Positions 44,096 to 51,371 of a stretch of 64,000 bases of DNA are shown piece after piece. The position numbers and the translations under genes were made by a program. Every line of letters begins with the position of its first letter. The stretch's first letter is position 1. The notes under the pieces were generated by a model that saw only the letters and a program-made list of their open reading frames with translations, searched no databases and was not told the origin of the DNA. The stretch comes from Conexibacter sp. S30A1 (GTDB taxonomy: Bacteria; Actinomycetota; Thermoleophilia; Solirubrobacterales; Solirubrobacteraceae), in contig NZ_CP097127.1 of assembly GCF_023330665.1 (NCBI RefSeq), positions 1,116,001 through 1,180,000 of the forward strand. Direction: 5' to 3'.

Positions 44096-44758
44096 GTGAA
44101 GACGGTCGTCGCATCGCTGTGCGCCCTGCTCGCCTGGCTGCTTGCCCGCGACCGCCGTCGCCGGCGCCTGCCGGGGCGTGCGTCGATCGTCTCGCCGCGT
44201 CACTGCACGCTGGTGGCCCCCGACGGCTCCGTGCATTCTGTGCAGTCAGCGCACCTGGAGCTTCCCAGCGCACGGCTCGAGGAGCTCTGGAACCCGGCGC
44301 AGCTCGAGAACCTCGGGCGGACCTACTGGCGCTTTCTGACAAAGGCGACGCTCGGCATCGTCCGCGTGCGCTACGGCCGGCACGAGCGCAACGTGGTGCT
44401 GTTCTCAAGGCCGCTGACGCTGCTGCGCTTCGACCCGCCCCGCTACGTGCTCGAGCGCGACCACGCCAGCATCACCTGGGCGATCCGCGACGGGCTGCTG
44501 GTCTCCCGCGCCGGGCGTGGCAGCGGGTATCTGGCGATCCGCGTGCAGCGCGGCAGCACCGCGGGCGAGCCCGCCAGCCTCGACGTGGACGTCGAGGTGG
44601 CTAACTTCTACCCGTCCATCGCCTCGCGCCTGGGGACGCCGGTGTACCGCGCCACGCAGGCCGTGGTGCACGTTCTGGTCACGCACGCCTTCCTGCGCTC
44701 GCTCGCCCGCCTGCAGCTAGCAGAGTCGCGCATCGGACGGCTGCGCGACCTGCGCTGA
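44096..44758 (+). CDS. hypothetical protein
   Basis: A 220-residue protein with an N-terminal hydrophobic segment (residues 3-17, possibly a signal anchor) followed by an Arg-rich stretch (RDRRRRRLPGR) and a mixed domain with FLTKATLGIVRVRYGRHERNVVLFSRPLTLLRFDPPRYVLERDHASITWAIRDGLLVSRAGRGSGYLAI. That beta-rich part has the look of a lipid- or sterol-binding or SRPBCC-type domain, but no motif proves it. GTG start. Alone in the 980-bp region between sigA and glpX. Confidence 0.5.
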   Translation: MKTVVASLCALLAWLLARDRRRRRLPGRASIVSPRHCTLVAPDGSVHSVQSAHLELPSARLEELWNPAQLENLGRTYWRFLTKATLGIVRVRYGRHERNVVLFSRPLTLLRFDPPRYVLERDHASITWAIRDGLLVSRAGRGSGYLAIRVQRGSTAGEPASLDVDVEVANFYPSIASRLGTPVYRATQAVVHVLVTHAFLRSLARLQLAESRIGRLRDLR

Positions 44759-44799
44759 GGGCGCCGTCGGCACCGGCCCGGCAACCCGCCCGCGCGTCC

Positions 44800-45801
44800 T
44801 CAGATGTCGAAGCCGGCGTTCAGCTCGCGCAGCTTGGCACGGTCGTGGCGCGCGCTGATCCGTCGCACGGTGCCCGACCGCGTGCGCATCACCAGCGACT
44901 CGGTGGTCGCAACGCCACCGCGGCCGTAGCGCACACCCTGCAGGACGTCACCGTCGGTGACCCCGGTGGCCGCGAAGAACACGTGGTTGCCCTTGACCAG
45001 GTCATCCTTGGTGAGCACCCGGCCGAGCTCGTAGCCTGCCGCCACGGCACGCTCGCGCTCATCGTCGTCACGCGGCCACAGGCGCCCGAGCAGCTGACCG
45101 CCGAGGCATTTCATCGCGGCCGCTGAGATCACGCCCTCCGGTGTGCCGCCGATCCCCCACAGAATGTCGACGGGCGAGTTCTCGGAGGCCGCCAGCAGGC
45201 AGGCGGAGACGTCGCCGTCGACGATCAGGCGCACGCGCGCGCCGGCCGCGCGCACCGCCGCCATCTGCTCGTGGTGGCGGGGGCGGTCGAGCATCACCAC
45301 GGTCAGGTCGCGGATGCTGGCGCCGCGGCGCTCGGCGACCAGCGCAAGCGTCTCGGTCAGCGGCCGCTCGAGGTCAAGGAGGTCCACGATGTCTGCCCCG
45401 CCGGCAAGCTTCTCCATGTACACGCAGGGACCCGGGTCGAACATCGCGCCGCGCTCTGACAGGGCGATCACGGTGAGCGCGCTCGGCATCCCCATCGCGG
45501 TCAGGCGCGTGCCCTCGACCGGGTCCACGGCCACGTCGACGAGGGGTGGGGTGCCGTCACCGACATGCTCACCGTTGTAGAGCATCGGCGCCTCGTCCTT
45601 CTCCCCCTCGCCGATCACGACCACGCCATCCATCGCGACCGTGTCGAGCACCTGACGCATCGCGTCGACGGCGGCCTGGTCGGCCGCCTCCTTGTCGCCG
45701 CGCCCGATGTGACGCGCGGCGGCCAGCGCCGCCGCCTCAGTCACGCGCACCAGCTCGAGTGCAAGGTTGCGGTCCGGCTTGATCGATTGGTCAGGCTGCA
45801 T
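44800..45801 (-). CDS. glpX: fructose-1,6-bisphosphatase class II
   Basis: A 333-residue GlpX. Metal and phosphate motifs: VVIGEGEKDEAPML (about 61-74), AVDPVEGT (about 88-95), and GIGGTPEGVISAAAMKCLGGQLLGRLWPRDDDE. Required for gluconeogenesis; many actinobacteria have only this class of enzyme. ATG 45801 (MQPDQSIKPDRN) is typical. Divergent from the RibD-like gene with 25 bp between. Confidence 0.94.
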   Translation of the reverse strand: MQPDQSIKPDRNLALELVRVTEAAALAAARHIGRGDKEAADQAAVDAMRQVLDTVAMDGVVVIGEGEKDEAPMLYNGEHVGDGTPPLVDVAVDPVEGTRLTAMGMPSALTVIALSERGAMFDPGPCVYMEKLAGGADIVDLLDLERPLTETLALVAERRGASIRDLTVVMLDRPRHHEQMAAVRAAGARVRLIVDGDVSACLLAASENSPVDILWGIGGTPEGVISAAAMKCLGGQLLGRLWPRDDDERERAVAAGYELGRVLTKDDLVKGNHVFFAATGVTDGDVLQGVRYGRGGVATTESLVMRTRSGTVRRISARHDRAKLRELNAGFDI

Positions 45802-45826
45802 GGCGCTCAGGCTACCTTTCTCCCCC

Positions 45827-46585
45827 GTGGAAGCCACAGCCTACCGACAGCTGCTCCCGCCCGGCGGCCCGACGGACGCGCGCACGCACGTCGAGGCGCT
45901 GATGCAGGCAGCCGTGCCAGAGCGGTCAGAGCGCCCCTACACGCTGGTCAACTTCGTGACCAGCCTCGACGGTCACACCACCATCGGGCCGGATTCGCGC
46001 GGGCTCTCAGGCGGCGCCGACCGCGAGCTCTTCTACGCCCTGCGCGAGCGCGCAGACGCCGTCCTTGCCGGCCCGCGCACGCTCGCGGCCGAGCGCTACA
46101 AGCGGATGCTGCCGGCGCCCGAGCGCCGCGCGCGGCGGCTGGCGCAGGGCCGCCCGGCCGAGCCGCTGCTGGTCAGCATCAGCTCAAGCGGCCAGGTCCC
46201 GCTCGACGTGCCGCTGTTTGCGGCGCCCGAAGCGCGCGCCCTGATCTTCTCGCCTGACCCTCCGGTCGCGGCCCGCTTGGCCGCGACCGTCGTCCACGCG
46301 CCGCTGGCACCGCTTGGCCAGGCGCTGCGCACGCTGCGCGCAGACGACGACGTGAAGCTGCTGCTGTGCGAGGGCGGGCCGACCCTGTTTGGCGCGCTGC
46401 TCGCCGCCGGGCTGGCTGACGAGCTGTGGCTGACGCTGGCGCCGAGGCTGGTGGGGGGAGCGTCGGGTGCGGCGCTGCTCAGCGGAGCAGCGCCGCAAGC
46501 GCCTACCCGTGCCCAGCTGGCGGGCGTGCTTGAGCACGCGGGCACCCTGTTTTTGCGCTACCGCCTTTGGCCCGAGCGTCGCTAG
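45827..46585 (+). CDS. RibD C-terminal/dihydrofolate reductase-fold pyrimidine reductase
   Basis: A 252-residue protein: RPYTLVNFVTSLDGHTTIGPDSRGLSGGADRELFYALRERADAVLAGPRTLAAERY and later LLCEGGPTLFGALLAAGLADELWLTLAPRLVGG are the RibD-C signatures (NADPH binding in a DHFR fold). Such stand-alone proteins reduce 5-amino-6-ribosylaminouracil phosphate in riboflavin synthesis or other substrates; the missing deaminase domain and lack of rib genes nearby leave this open. GTG 45827 was chosen because family proteins start shortly before YRQLLPP. Confidence 0.82.
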   Translation: MEATAYRQLLPPGGPTDARTHVEALMQAAVPERSERPYTLVNFVTSLDGHTTIGPDSRGLSGGADRELFYALRERADAVLAGPRTLAAERYKRMLPAPERRARRLAQGRPAEPLLVSISSSGQVPLDVPLFAAPEARALIFSPDPPVAARLAATVVHAPLAPLGQALRTLRADDDVKLLLCEGGPTLFGALLAAGLADELWLTLAPRLVGGASGAALLSGAAPQAPTRAQLAGVLEHAGTLFLRYRLWPERR

Positions 46586-46607
46586 CGTGGTGTCTCAGTT
46601 TTAGGTG

Positions 46608-46647
46608 TTGACTTCCTCCCCGTCCTTACGGAAGGGGAGGAAGTCAA
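46608..46647. repeat. solo IS200/IS605-like hairpin end
   Basis: A perfect 14-bp inverted repeat TTGACTTCCTCCCC/GGGGAGGAAGTCAA around a 12-nt centre that itself pairs (TCC-ttac-GGA). Its right arm is identical in 14 bases to the right end of the complete element near 24.08 kb, suggesting a palindrome-associated non-autonomous element or the relic of an excised copy. No transposase is nearby. Confidence 0.7.
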
Positions 46648-46656
46648 AAGTAGCTC

Positions 46657-46677
46657 TCGCTGGCCCTCGGCCAGCGA
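46657..46677. repeat. short perfect hairpin
   Basis: TCGCTGGCC-ctc-GGCCAGCGA, a 9-bp stem with a 3-nt loop, 9 bp after the preceding hairpin. It might terminate transcription of the RibD-like gene; no T-tract follows. Confidence 0.5.
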
Positions 46678-46747
46678 CAAAGCAGCAGTGGCAGAGCGCA
46701 CAGCTCGCCCTACCACAAGCCACAGCTATTTGCGAGACACTCCGCTA

Positions 46748-46844
46748 GCCCCCAAACCTCCCCGCTCCCAGGAGTTTTGTGCATTTCGGGCGCTCCCATC
46801 GCCCCAAATGCACAAAGCTCGCCCTGCGGCCCCGATTTGGGGGC
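46748..46844. repeat. nested-palindrome dispersed repeat, copy 2
   Basis: Outer arms GCCCCCAAA (46748-46756) and TTTGGGGGC (46836-46844) enclose an inner stem TTTGTGCATTT (46776-46786) and AAATGCACAAA (46806-46816), extended by GGGC/GCCC after one mismatch. The loop core CTCCCATCGCCC matches copy 1 (CTCCCACCGCCC). Unlike copy 1 it is not linked to a recognisable gene start. Confidence 0.85.
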
Positions 46845-47148
46845 CAGAGGCGGTCCGCGGGGCTCACAGGCAGTGGCCGTCGGCTTTGCCGATCGCTCGC
46901 GCGAGCGCTGCTCGCGGCCGCGCCGCTTCGGGGATCGCAGCCCGCGGGTCAGGCATTGCACCTAGGACCAGCGGCACGTCTGACCCCTACCCGTCGCGGT
47001 GGGGTTCATCCTCCCCACGGCTCAAGCTTGCAGGACCTGACAGAACCGAAGCTCGGCTTCGGGCCGAGCACACCAAGACCCCCGCGTCCTCTTGGGTCGG
47101 CTCGATCAACGCGCTCAGCACGCGCCGGCCGCCGAAGCACACCCGCGA

Positions 47149-47838
47149 CTAGAGACCGAGCCCGCCGACGCCGCGCTCGTTCCAGCCGAGGTGGTGGGCG
47201 AGCTCGTGGCGCAGCGTGCGTGTGACCTGCTCGCGCAGCAGCTCGGGGTCGTGACCGAAGTCGCGCATGAGCGTGTCGCGGAAGATCACGATGCGGTCGT
47301 GGAAGTAGTTCTGGACCACCGTGTCGCCCTGGTAGAGGCCGTAGGCGCCGCGGCGCCCAGGCCCTGTGCGCACAGCCGCACCGCCGTCGGAGACGACGAT
47401 CGCGACGTGCTCAAGCGCGCGATGGAACTCGAGCGGCAGCTCGTCGACCGCCATACGCACCAGCGCCCGGAAGTCCTCGTCGCTGTCAGCCACCAGCGCG
47501 TCCTGCTCCTCCGTGTCACCCAGCTCGAACGGTTCGTCATAGCCCCACGGGTCATCGGCGGCGAGGCGCTCGGTACGCTGCACCAGCGCCTCGAAGTCAT
47601 CCTCTGAGGCCGGCGACTGCCAGTTGGCGAAGTGCACCAGCGAGAGCACGATCACACTGGTCACCACGCTCGCGCCGAGCACGATCACCGAGATCAGCTC
47701 GACAACGCGCAGCAGCCCGGTCGCACGCAGCCCGGTCGCCACCGCGAAGATCCCGAACCCGGACACCAGCGCAGCCAGCGCCGAGAGCAGGATCGTGCGA
47801 GCGCTGGCCGGTGTCTGTCTGGTCGGAAGGCGTCGCAT
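47149..47838 (-). CDS. membrane-anchored zincin-like metallopeptidase
   Basis: A 229-residue protein with two N-terminal membrane helices (about 15-36 and 43-67) and a cytosolic or external C-terminal domain that ends in TLRHELAHHLGWNERG. The HExxH (His211, Glu212, His215) with the following Gly and Glu221 is the zinc site of small minimal metalloproteases of the Acel_2062/MMP type. The middle part holds Asp/Glu-rich stretches (ELGDTEEQDALVADSDEDF) and the FHDRIVIFRDTLMRD motif common in this family. Substrate unknown. Four bases after the stop of the acyl-CoA dehydrogenase. Confidence 0.72.
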   Translation of the reverse strand: MRRLPTRQTPASARTILLSALAALVSGFGIFAVATGLRATGLLRVVELISVIVLGASVVTSVIVLSLVHFANWQSPASEDDFEALVQRTERLAADDPWGYDEPFELGDTEEQDALVADSDEDFRALVRMAVDELPLEFHRALEHVAIVVSDGGAAVRTGPGRRGAYGLYQGDTVVQNYFHDRIVIFRDTLMRDFGHDPELLREQVTRTLRHELAHHLGWNERGVGGLGL

Positions 47839-47842
47839 GGCT

Positions 47843-48997
47843 CTAGCGCAGGCTGCGTGCCACCACCAGACGCTGAATCTCGTTGGTGCCCTCGTAAATC
47901 TGGGTGATCTTCGCGTCGCGCATCATCCGCTCAACCGGATAGTCATTGACATAACCGTAGCCCCCGAGGACCTGAACCGCTTCGACGGTCACCTCCATGG
48001 CCGTGTCGGAGCAGAAGAGCTTGGCCATCGCCGAGTACTTGCCGAGCTCCGGGTCCTCGCGATCAGCCCGACAGCAGGCCTGGTAGAGCAGCTCGCGGCC
48101 GGCCGCGCACTTGGTCTCCATGTCGGCCAGCTTGAACTGGATGCCCTGGAAGCTGTTGATCGGCTGGCCGAAGGCACGGCGCTCGCGCGCGTAGGCGACG
48201 GCGTAGTCGGTTGCGCCCTGGGCGATGCCGAGCGCCTGCGCGGCGACCCCCAGGCGGGAGCGGTCGAGCGTGCTCATCGCCACCTTGAACCCCTGCCCGA
48301 CCTCTCCAATCACGTTGGCCTGTGGCACGCGCACGTTGTCAAACACCGGCGATCCCGTTGGCGAGGCGCGGATGCCGAGCTTGTGTTCGAGCTTGCCGAC
48401 GCTGAAGCCTGGCCGGTCGGCCTCGACCTCGAAGGCGGTGATGCCGTGCGCGTGGCCGGCACTGCGGTCGGTGACCGCAAACACGCAGTAGAAGTCGGCG
48501 ATGCCGCTGTTGGTGATCCAGGCCTTGCTGCCGTTGATCACCCACTCGTCGCCGTCGCGGGTGGCCGTGGTCTGCAGCCCGCCGGCGTCCGAGCCCGCCT
48601 CGGCCTCAGACAGCGCAAAGGCCGGTGAGAGCTCGCCGGTGGCGCAGCGCGGCAAAAACCGGCGCCTTAGCTCCTCGGAGCCGTGCAGGCGGATCGGCAG
48701 GGTGCCGAGGTCCTGGATCATCAGGATCAGCGCCGTTGACGCGTCCGCCTTGGCGATCTCCTCAACGGCGATGTTCAGCATCAGCGTGCCGGTGCCGGTG
48801 CCGCCGTACTCGGGCTCAAACGGCAGGCCAAGGATGTCCTGCTCGCCCAACAGCGCCCGCAGATCGTGCGGGTAGCTGGCTTCGCGGTCGATCTCGGCCG
48901 CGCGCGGGGCGATGCGCTCGCGCGCGATCTGGCGGATGGTGTCGCGCAGCTCGACGTGCTCGGGCGGGACGGTGTAGAGGTCCGCTAGGGCTGACAC
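47843..48997 (-). CDS. acyl-CoA dehydrogenase
   Basis: A 384-residue enzyme. Family motifs: FALSEAEAGSDAGGLQTTA, WVINGSKAWITNSGIADFYCVFAVTD, GYGYVNDYPVERMMRDAKITQIYEGTNEIQRLVVARSLR with the catalytic base Glu369. A second, diverged acyl-CoA dehydrogenase beside that at 19 kb (different substrate likely). GTG start with GGGAGC upstream. Shares its operon with the downstream metallopeptidase. It would deliver electrons to the ETF encoded at 15-16 kb. Confidence 0.92.
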   Translation of the reverse strand: MSALADLYTVPPEHVELRDTIRQIARERIAPRAAEIDREASYPHDLRALLGEQDILGLPFEPEYGGTGTGTLMLNIAVEEIAKADASTALILMIQDLGTLPIRLHGSEELRRRFLPRCATGELSPAFALSEAEAGSDAGGLQTTATRDGDEWVINGSKAWITNSGIADFYCVFAVTDRSAGHAHGITAFEVEADRPGFSVGKLEHKLGIRASPTGSPVFDNVRVPQANVIGEVGQGFKVAMSTLDRSRLGVAAQALGIAQGATDYAVAYARERRAFGQPINSFQGIQFKLADMETKCAAGRELLYQACCRADREDPELGKYSAMAKLFCSDTAMEVTVEAVQVLGGYGYVNDYPVERMMRDAKITQIYEGTNEIQRLVVARSLR

Positions 48998-49072
48998 GCT
49001 CCCAATGCTACCCCTCGCAGCCCTCTCCCAGCAGCATTTCTCTGGCCCTGGCGGGCCCAGCGCGCCCGCGGC

Positions 49073-50197
49073 CTAGAAACCCTGTGGATGACGGGCCACG
49101 AAGTGCCCGTAGCCAGGCTCCCCGATCCGGGTGGGCGACCAGCGGTCGTTGCCGTTGAGCGCCGTCTGCGCGGCGGTGTCAAACCACAGCCCGTCGATCT
49201 CCATGTAGGCGTGGGTTGGGCCGTTGGTGTAGATCGTGATCCACTTGCCGCGACCCGGCAGGCCGTACTGCAGGAACTGCTCGGAGTCAAGCGGCGTTGC
49301 CAAAAGGCCCCCGGCGTGCAGCACGAAGCTGACCGAGCCCGAGCAGTCATAGCCGGGCGAGTTGAAGGACGCGTGCCCGCCGCCGTAGATGTAGGGGTCA
49401 AAGGCGATGCTGTTGGCGGCATCGAGCATCGTGACGATCCCCTGCGGCGTCCCGGGGGCGGGAACCGCCAGGCCGTCGACGAGCGTGGCCTTGGGCACCT
49501 GGGCCGTGGTGGTGGTGCTCGTCGTGGCGCCCGTCGTGGTGGAGCCGGTGCCGGTGGTCCCGGTGCTGGTCGCCGTCCCCAGGCCGACCCCACCGGTCAG
49601 CCCTGAGTCGCCGGCCGGCAGCGGCGCGGCGGGGTCGGTGGCGGTGACCGCGACGCCACTGGCCAGCTGCTTGGTGGCCTGCTTGCTCTCGGCGATGTGC
49701 AGCCTGCGGTTCAGCAGGCGCTTGAGCGTGGAGATCGATTGCGGTCCCGCGACCCCGTCGACGACCAGGCGGTAGTGGCGCTGACCCTGCTTCAGGCGCA
49801 GCAGGGTCAGGCGGTTGAAGTTGCCGCTGGCGCGCACGGCAAAGCCGAGCGCCGTGAGGTCGTGCTGGAGCACCATGACGTCGGTGCCCGACATGCCCAG
49901 CGAGAGCATGCGGCTGCCGAGCGCCCGCGAGAGCACCCGCCAGGCGCGGCGCTTGGCCGGTGGCTTGGTGCTCGCGCCGGCGGTGGTGCTCGCGCCGGTG
50001 AAGGTGGTGGTCGTGGTGGCTGTGCTGGTGCTCGTCGTGGTGGTGGTCGTGGACGACGCGGCGGTGGTTGACGTCGTGGTCAGACCGCTGCCCCCGGAGC
50101 CGCCCGCGGCCAGTGCGGGTGCGGCGCCAAAGAAGAGGCACAGGACGGTTGCTGCTGCAAGACGGTGTAACCCGGAAACAGCTTTTGCGTACAGCAA
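49073..50197 (-). CDS. secreted NlpC/P60 endopeptidase with peptidoglycan-binding domain
   Basis: A 374-residue cell-wall hydrolase. Signal peptide about 1-30 (LCLFFGAAPALA), then Thr/Ser-rich linker (40-75), a PG_binding_1 domain (about 98-163: GMSGTDVMVLQHDLTALGF, VDGVAGPQSISTLKRLL), a second Thr/Gly-rich linker, and NlpC/P60 (about 250-374) with Cys285 (GYDCSGSVSF) and His329 (THAYMEIDGLW). It cuts peptide bonds in peptidoglycan. The start is TTG 50197, preceded by AAGGGG; expression is under a c-di-AMP riboswitch just upstream. Confidence 0.88.
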   Translation of the reverse strand: MLYAKAVSGLHRLAAATVLCLFFGAAPALAAGGSGGSGLTTTSTTAASSTTTTTTSTSTATTTTTFTGASTTAGASTKPPAKRRAWRVLSRALGSRMLSLGMSGTDVMVLQHDLTALGFAVRASGNFNRLTLLRLKQGQRHYRLVVDGVAGPQSISTLKRLLNRRLHIAESKQATKQLASGVAVTATDPAAPLPAGDSGLTGGVGLGTATSTGTTGTGSTTTGATTSTTTTAQVPKATLVDGLAVPAPGTPQGIVTMLDAANSIAFDPYIYGGGHASFNSPGYDCSGSVSFVLHAGGLLATPLDSEQFLQYGLPGRGKWITIYTNGPTHAYMEIDGLWFDTAAQTALNGNDRWSPTRIGEPGYGHFVARHPQGF

Positions 50198-50204
50198 ACA
50201 GACC

Positions 50205-50380
50205 CCTTCTCTTTCTCACGCCTACGGGGTTAGCTGTCGGGCTCGCGCTGAAAGAGTGTGCGCTACGCCACCATCCATGTGGCGATTCGCCCCCAGAGCC
50301 GCTGGTGCGGCTCAACAACTGGTTCCCCCGCTTCGGCTCGCCGGTGGCGAGACGAACTCGGCTGGTATGTGCTCGGCGCA
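50205..50380 (-). promoter_or_regulatory. c-di-AMP riboswitch (ydaO/yuaA class)
   Basis: The 5' leader of the NlpC/P60 gene contains the class signature on the minus strand: CGGGGGAACC, GGGGGCGAATC, and AGCCCGACAGCTAACCCC, followed by GTAGGCG. GGCG (50222-50219) can pair with CGCC near 50377 to close helix P1. High c-di-AMP turns such genes off. In actinobacteria this class often sits before NlpC/P60 and Rpf wall hydrolases. Confidence 0.88.
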
Positions 50381-50526
50381 GCATAACACGACGCCAACAC
50401 GAATTGCCACTCCCACTAACAGCGGCGGCGCGCGGTACGCGAAGGCCAGGCCGCTTCAGAGCGCCGGGGGTCGGCGCTTAGCGCGGAGCGGCCAGCCGGC
50501 ATGGCGGCCGCCCCGACGCACCGGTC

Positions 50527-50730
50527 CTACAGCTTCATCACGTTGATGGCCTTCGGGCCCTTCGGGCCCGCCTCTTCCTCGTAGGAGACCTTGGCCCCCT
50601 CGGCGAGCGAGCGGTAGCCGTCCGCGCTGATCGAGCTGTGGTGGACGAATAGGTCACGGCTGCCCTCGTCGGGCGTGATGAAGCCGAAGCCCTTCTCGTC
50701 GCTAAACCACTTGACTGTTCCTGTTGGCAT
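50527..50730 (-). CDS. cspA: cold shock protein (CspA family)
   Basis: A 67-residue single-domain RNA chaperone. RNP1 KGFGFITP and RNP2 LFVHHSSI are present with the lead GTVKWFSDE. It melts RNA structure, in the cold or during growth. GGAGGGAATCTCCCC precedes the ATG, a strong site; 190 bp upstream is gene-free and may hold a structured leader. Confidence 0.96.
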   Translation of the reverse strand: MPTGTVKWFSDEKGFGFITPDEGSRDLFVHHSSISADGYRSLAEGAKVSYEEEAGPKGPKAINVMKL

Positions 50731-50924
50731 TGGGGAGATTCCCTCCAGCTATTAGTGCTTCTACCGCGAGGACGTCTCTCCCGACCACCGGTGCCTGCAC
50801 AAACACGCCGCTGCTTAATGCGGCCTTACAATTGCGCAAGCTAGCAGGCGCGCGGCACAATGACGAGCCTACACCCCCCAGGTAACGGGTTGTTCACAAA
50901 ACCTTTGCGCGCCAGAATCGTCCG

Positions 50925-51299
50925 GTGCGCTGGATTATCGACGGCATGAACGTGATCGGCACGCGGCCGGACGCGTGGTGGAAAGACCGCGACGGCGCGA
51001 TGCGCAGGCTCGTGATCGCGCTCGAATCGTGGGCCGCCAGCGAGGGCGAGGAGGTGACCGTCGTGTTCGAGCGCAAGCCCTCACCGCCGCTTCATTCGAC
51101 GGTGGTCGAGGTCCGGCACGCCCCCAAGCCCAAGGCGGATGCCGCCGATGACGAGATCGTCCGTCTGCTCCGGGCCGATGCGCATCCGCAGACAATTCGC
51201 GTGGTCACCTCCGACCGCACGCTCGCTGACCTCGCCCACGCCGCCGGCGCGACGGTGGAGGGCGCGCGGGCGTTCCGTCTGCGCATCGGTTCCGTCTGA
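50925..51299 (+). CDS. NYN/PIN-fold nuclease-like protein (YacP-type)
   Basis: A 124-residue protein. MRWIIDGMNVIGTRPDAWWKDRDGAMRRLVIALESWA matches the NYN start with conserved Asp6 and Asn9; TVVFERKPS and ADDEIVRLLRADAHPQTIRVVTSDRTLADLAHAAGA follow the metal-dependent acids Asp-Asp-Glu and SDR. Family members are RNases linked to mRNA or rRNA turnover. GTG start. Single gene 72 bp upstream of ftsH. Confidence 0.82.
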   Translation: MRWIIDGMNVIGTRPDAWWKDRDGAMRRLVIALESWAASEGEEVTVVFERKPSPPLHSTVVEVRHAPKPKADAADDEIVRLLRADAHPQTIRVVTSDRTLADLAHAAGATVEGARAFRLRIGSV

Positions 51300-51371
51300 G
51301 CCACCCCGACCGCGGGTGCGCCACAGACGCTGCACACGGCGGCTTGCGCGCGCTTGCGACAATGTTTGCTC

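Larger units (their letters stand above)
46586..47148. other. gene-poor intergenic tract with three palindromic elements
   Basis: About 560 bp without a supportable gene. It holds, in order, an IS605-end-like hairpin (46608-46647), a short perfect hairpin (46657-46677) and the second copy of the nested-palindrome repeat (46748-46844). The remaining 300 bp, up to the convergent metalloprotease gene, shows open frames but none with coding features. Confidence 0.75.

Noticed and set aside
46710..46961. Minus-strand frame within repeat copy 2, similar in part to the N-terminus of the DUF559 protein
   Set aside because: The similarity is confined to the palindromic repeat; beyond it the frame has no domain and stops.
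49398..50384. Long minus-strand open frame over the NlpC/P60 gene start and leader
   Set aside because: It reads a different frame of the Thr-rich linker and covers the c-di-AMP riboswitch; composition is that of a shadow frame.
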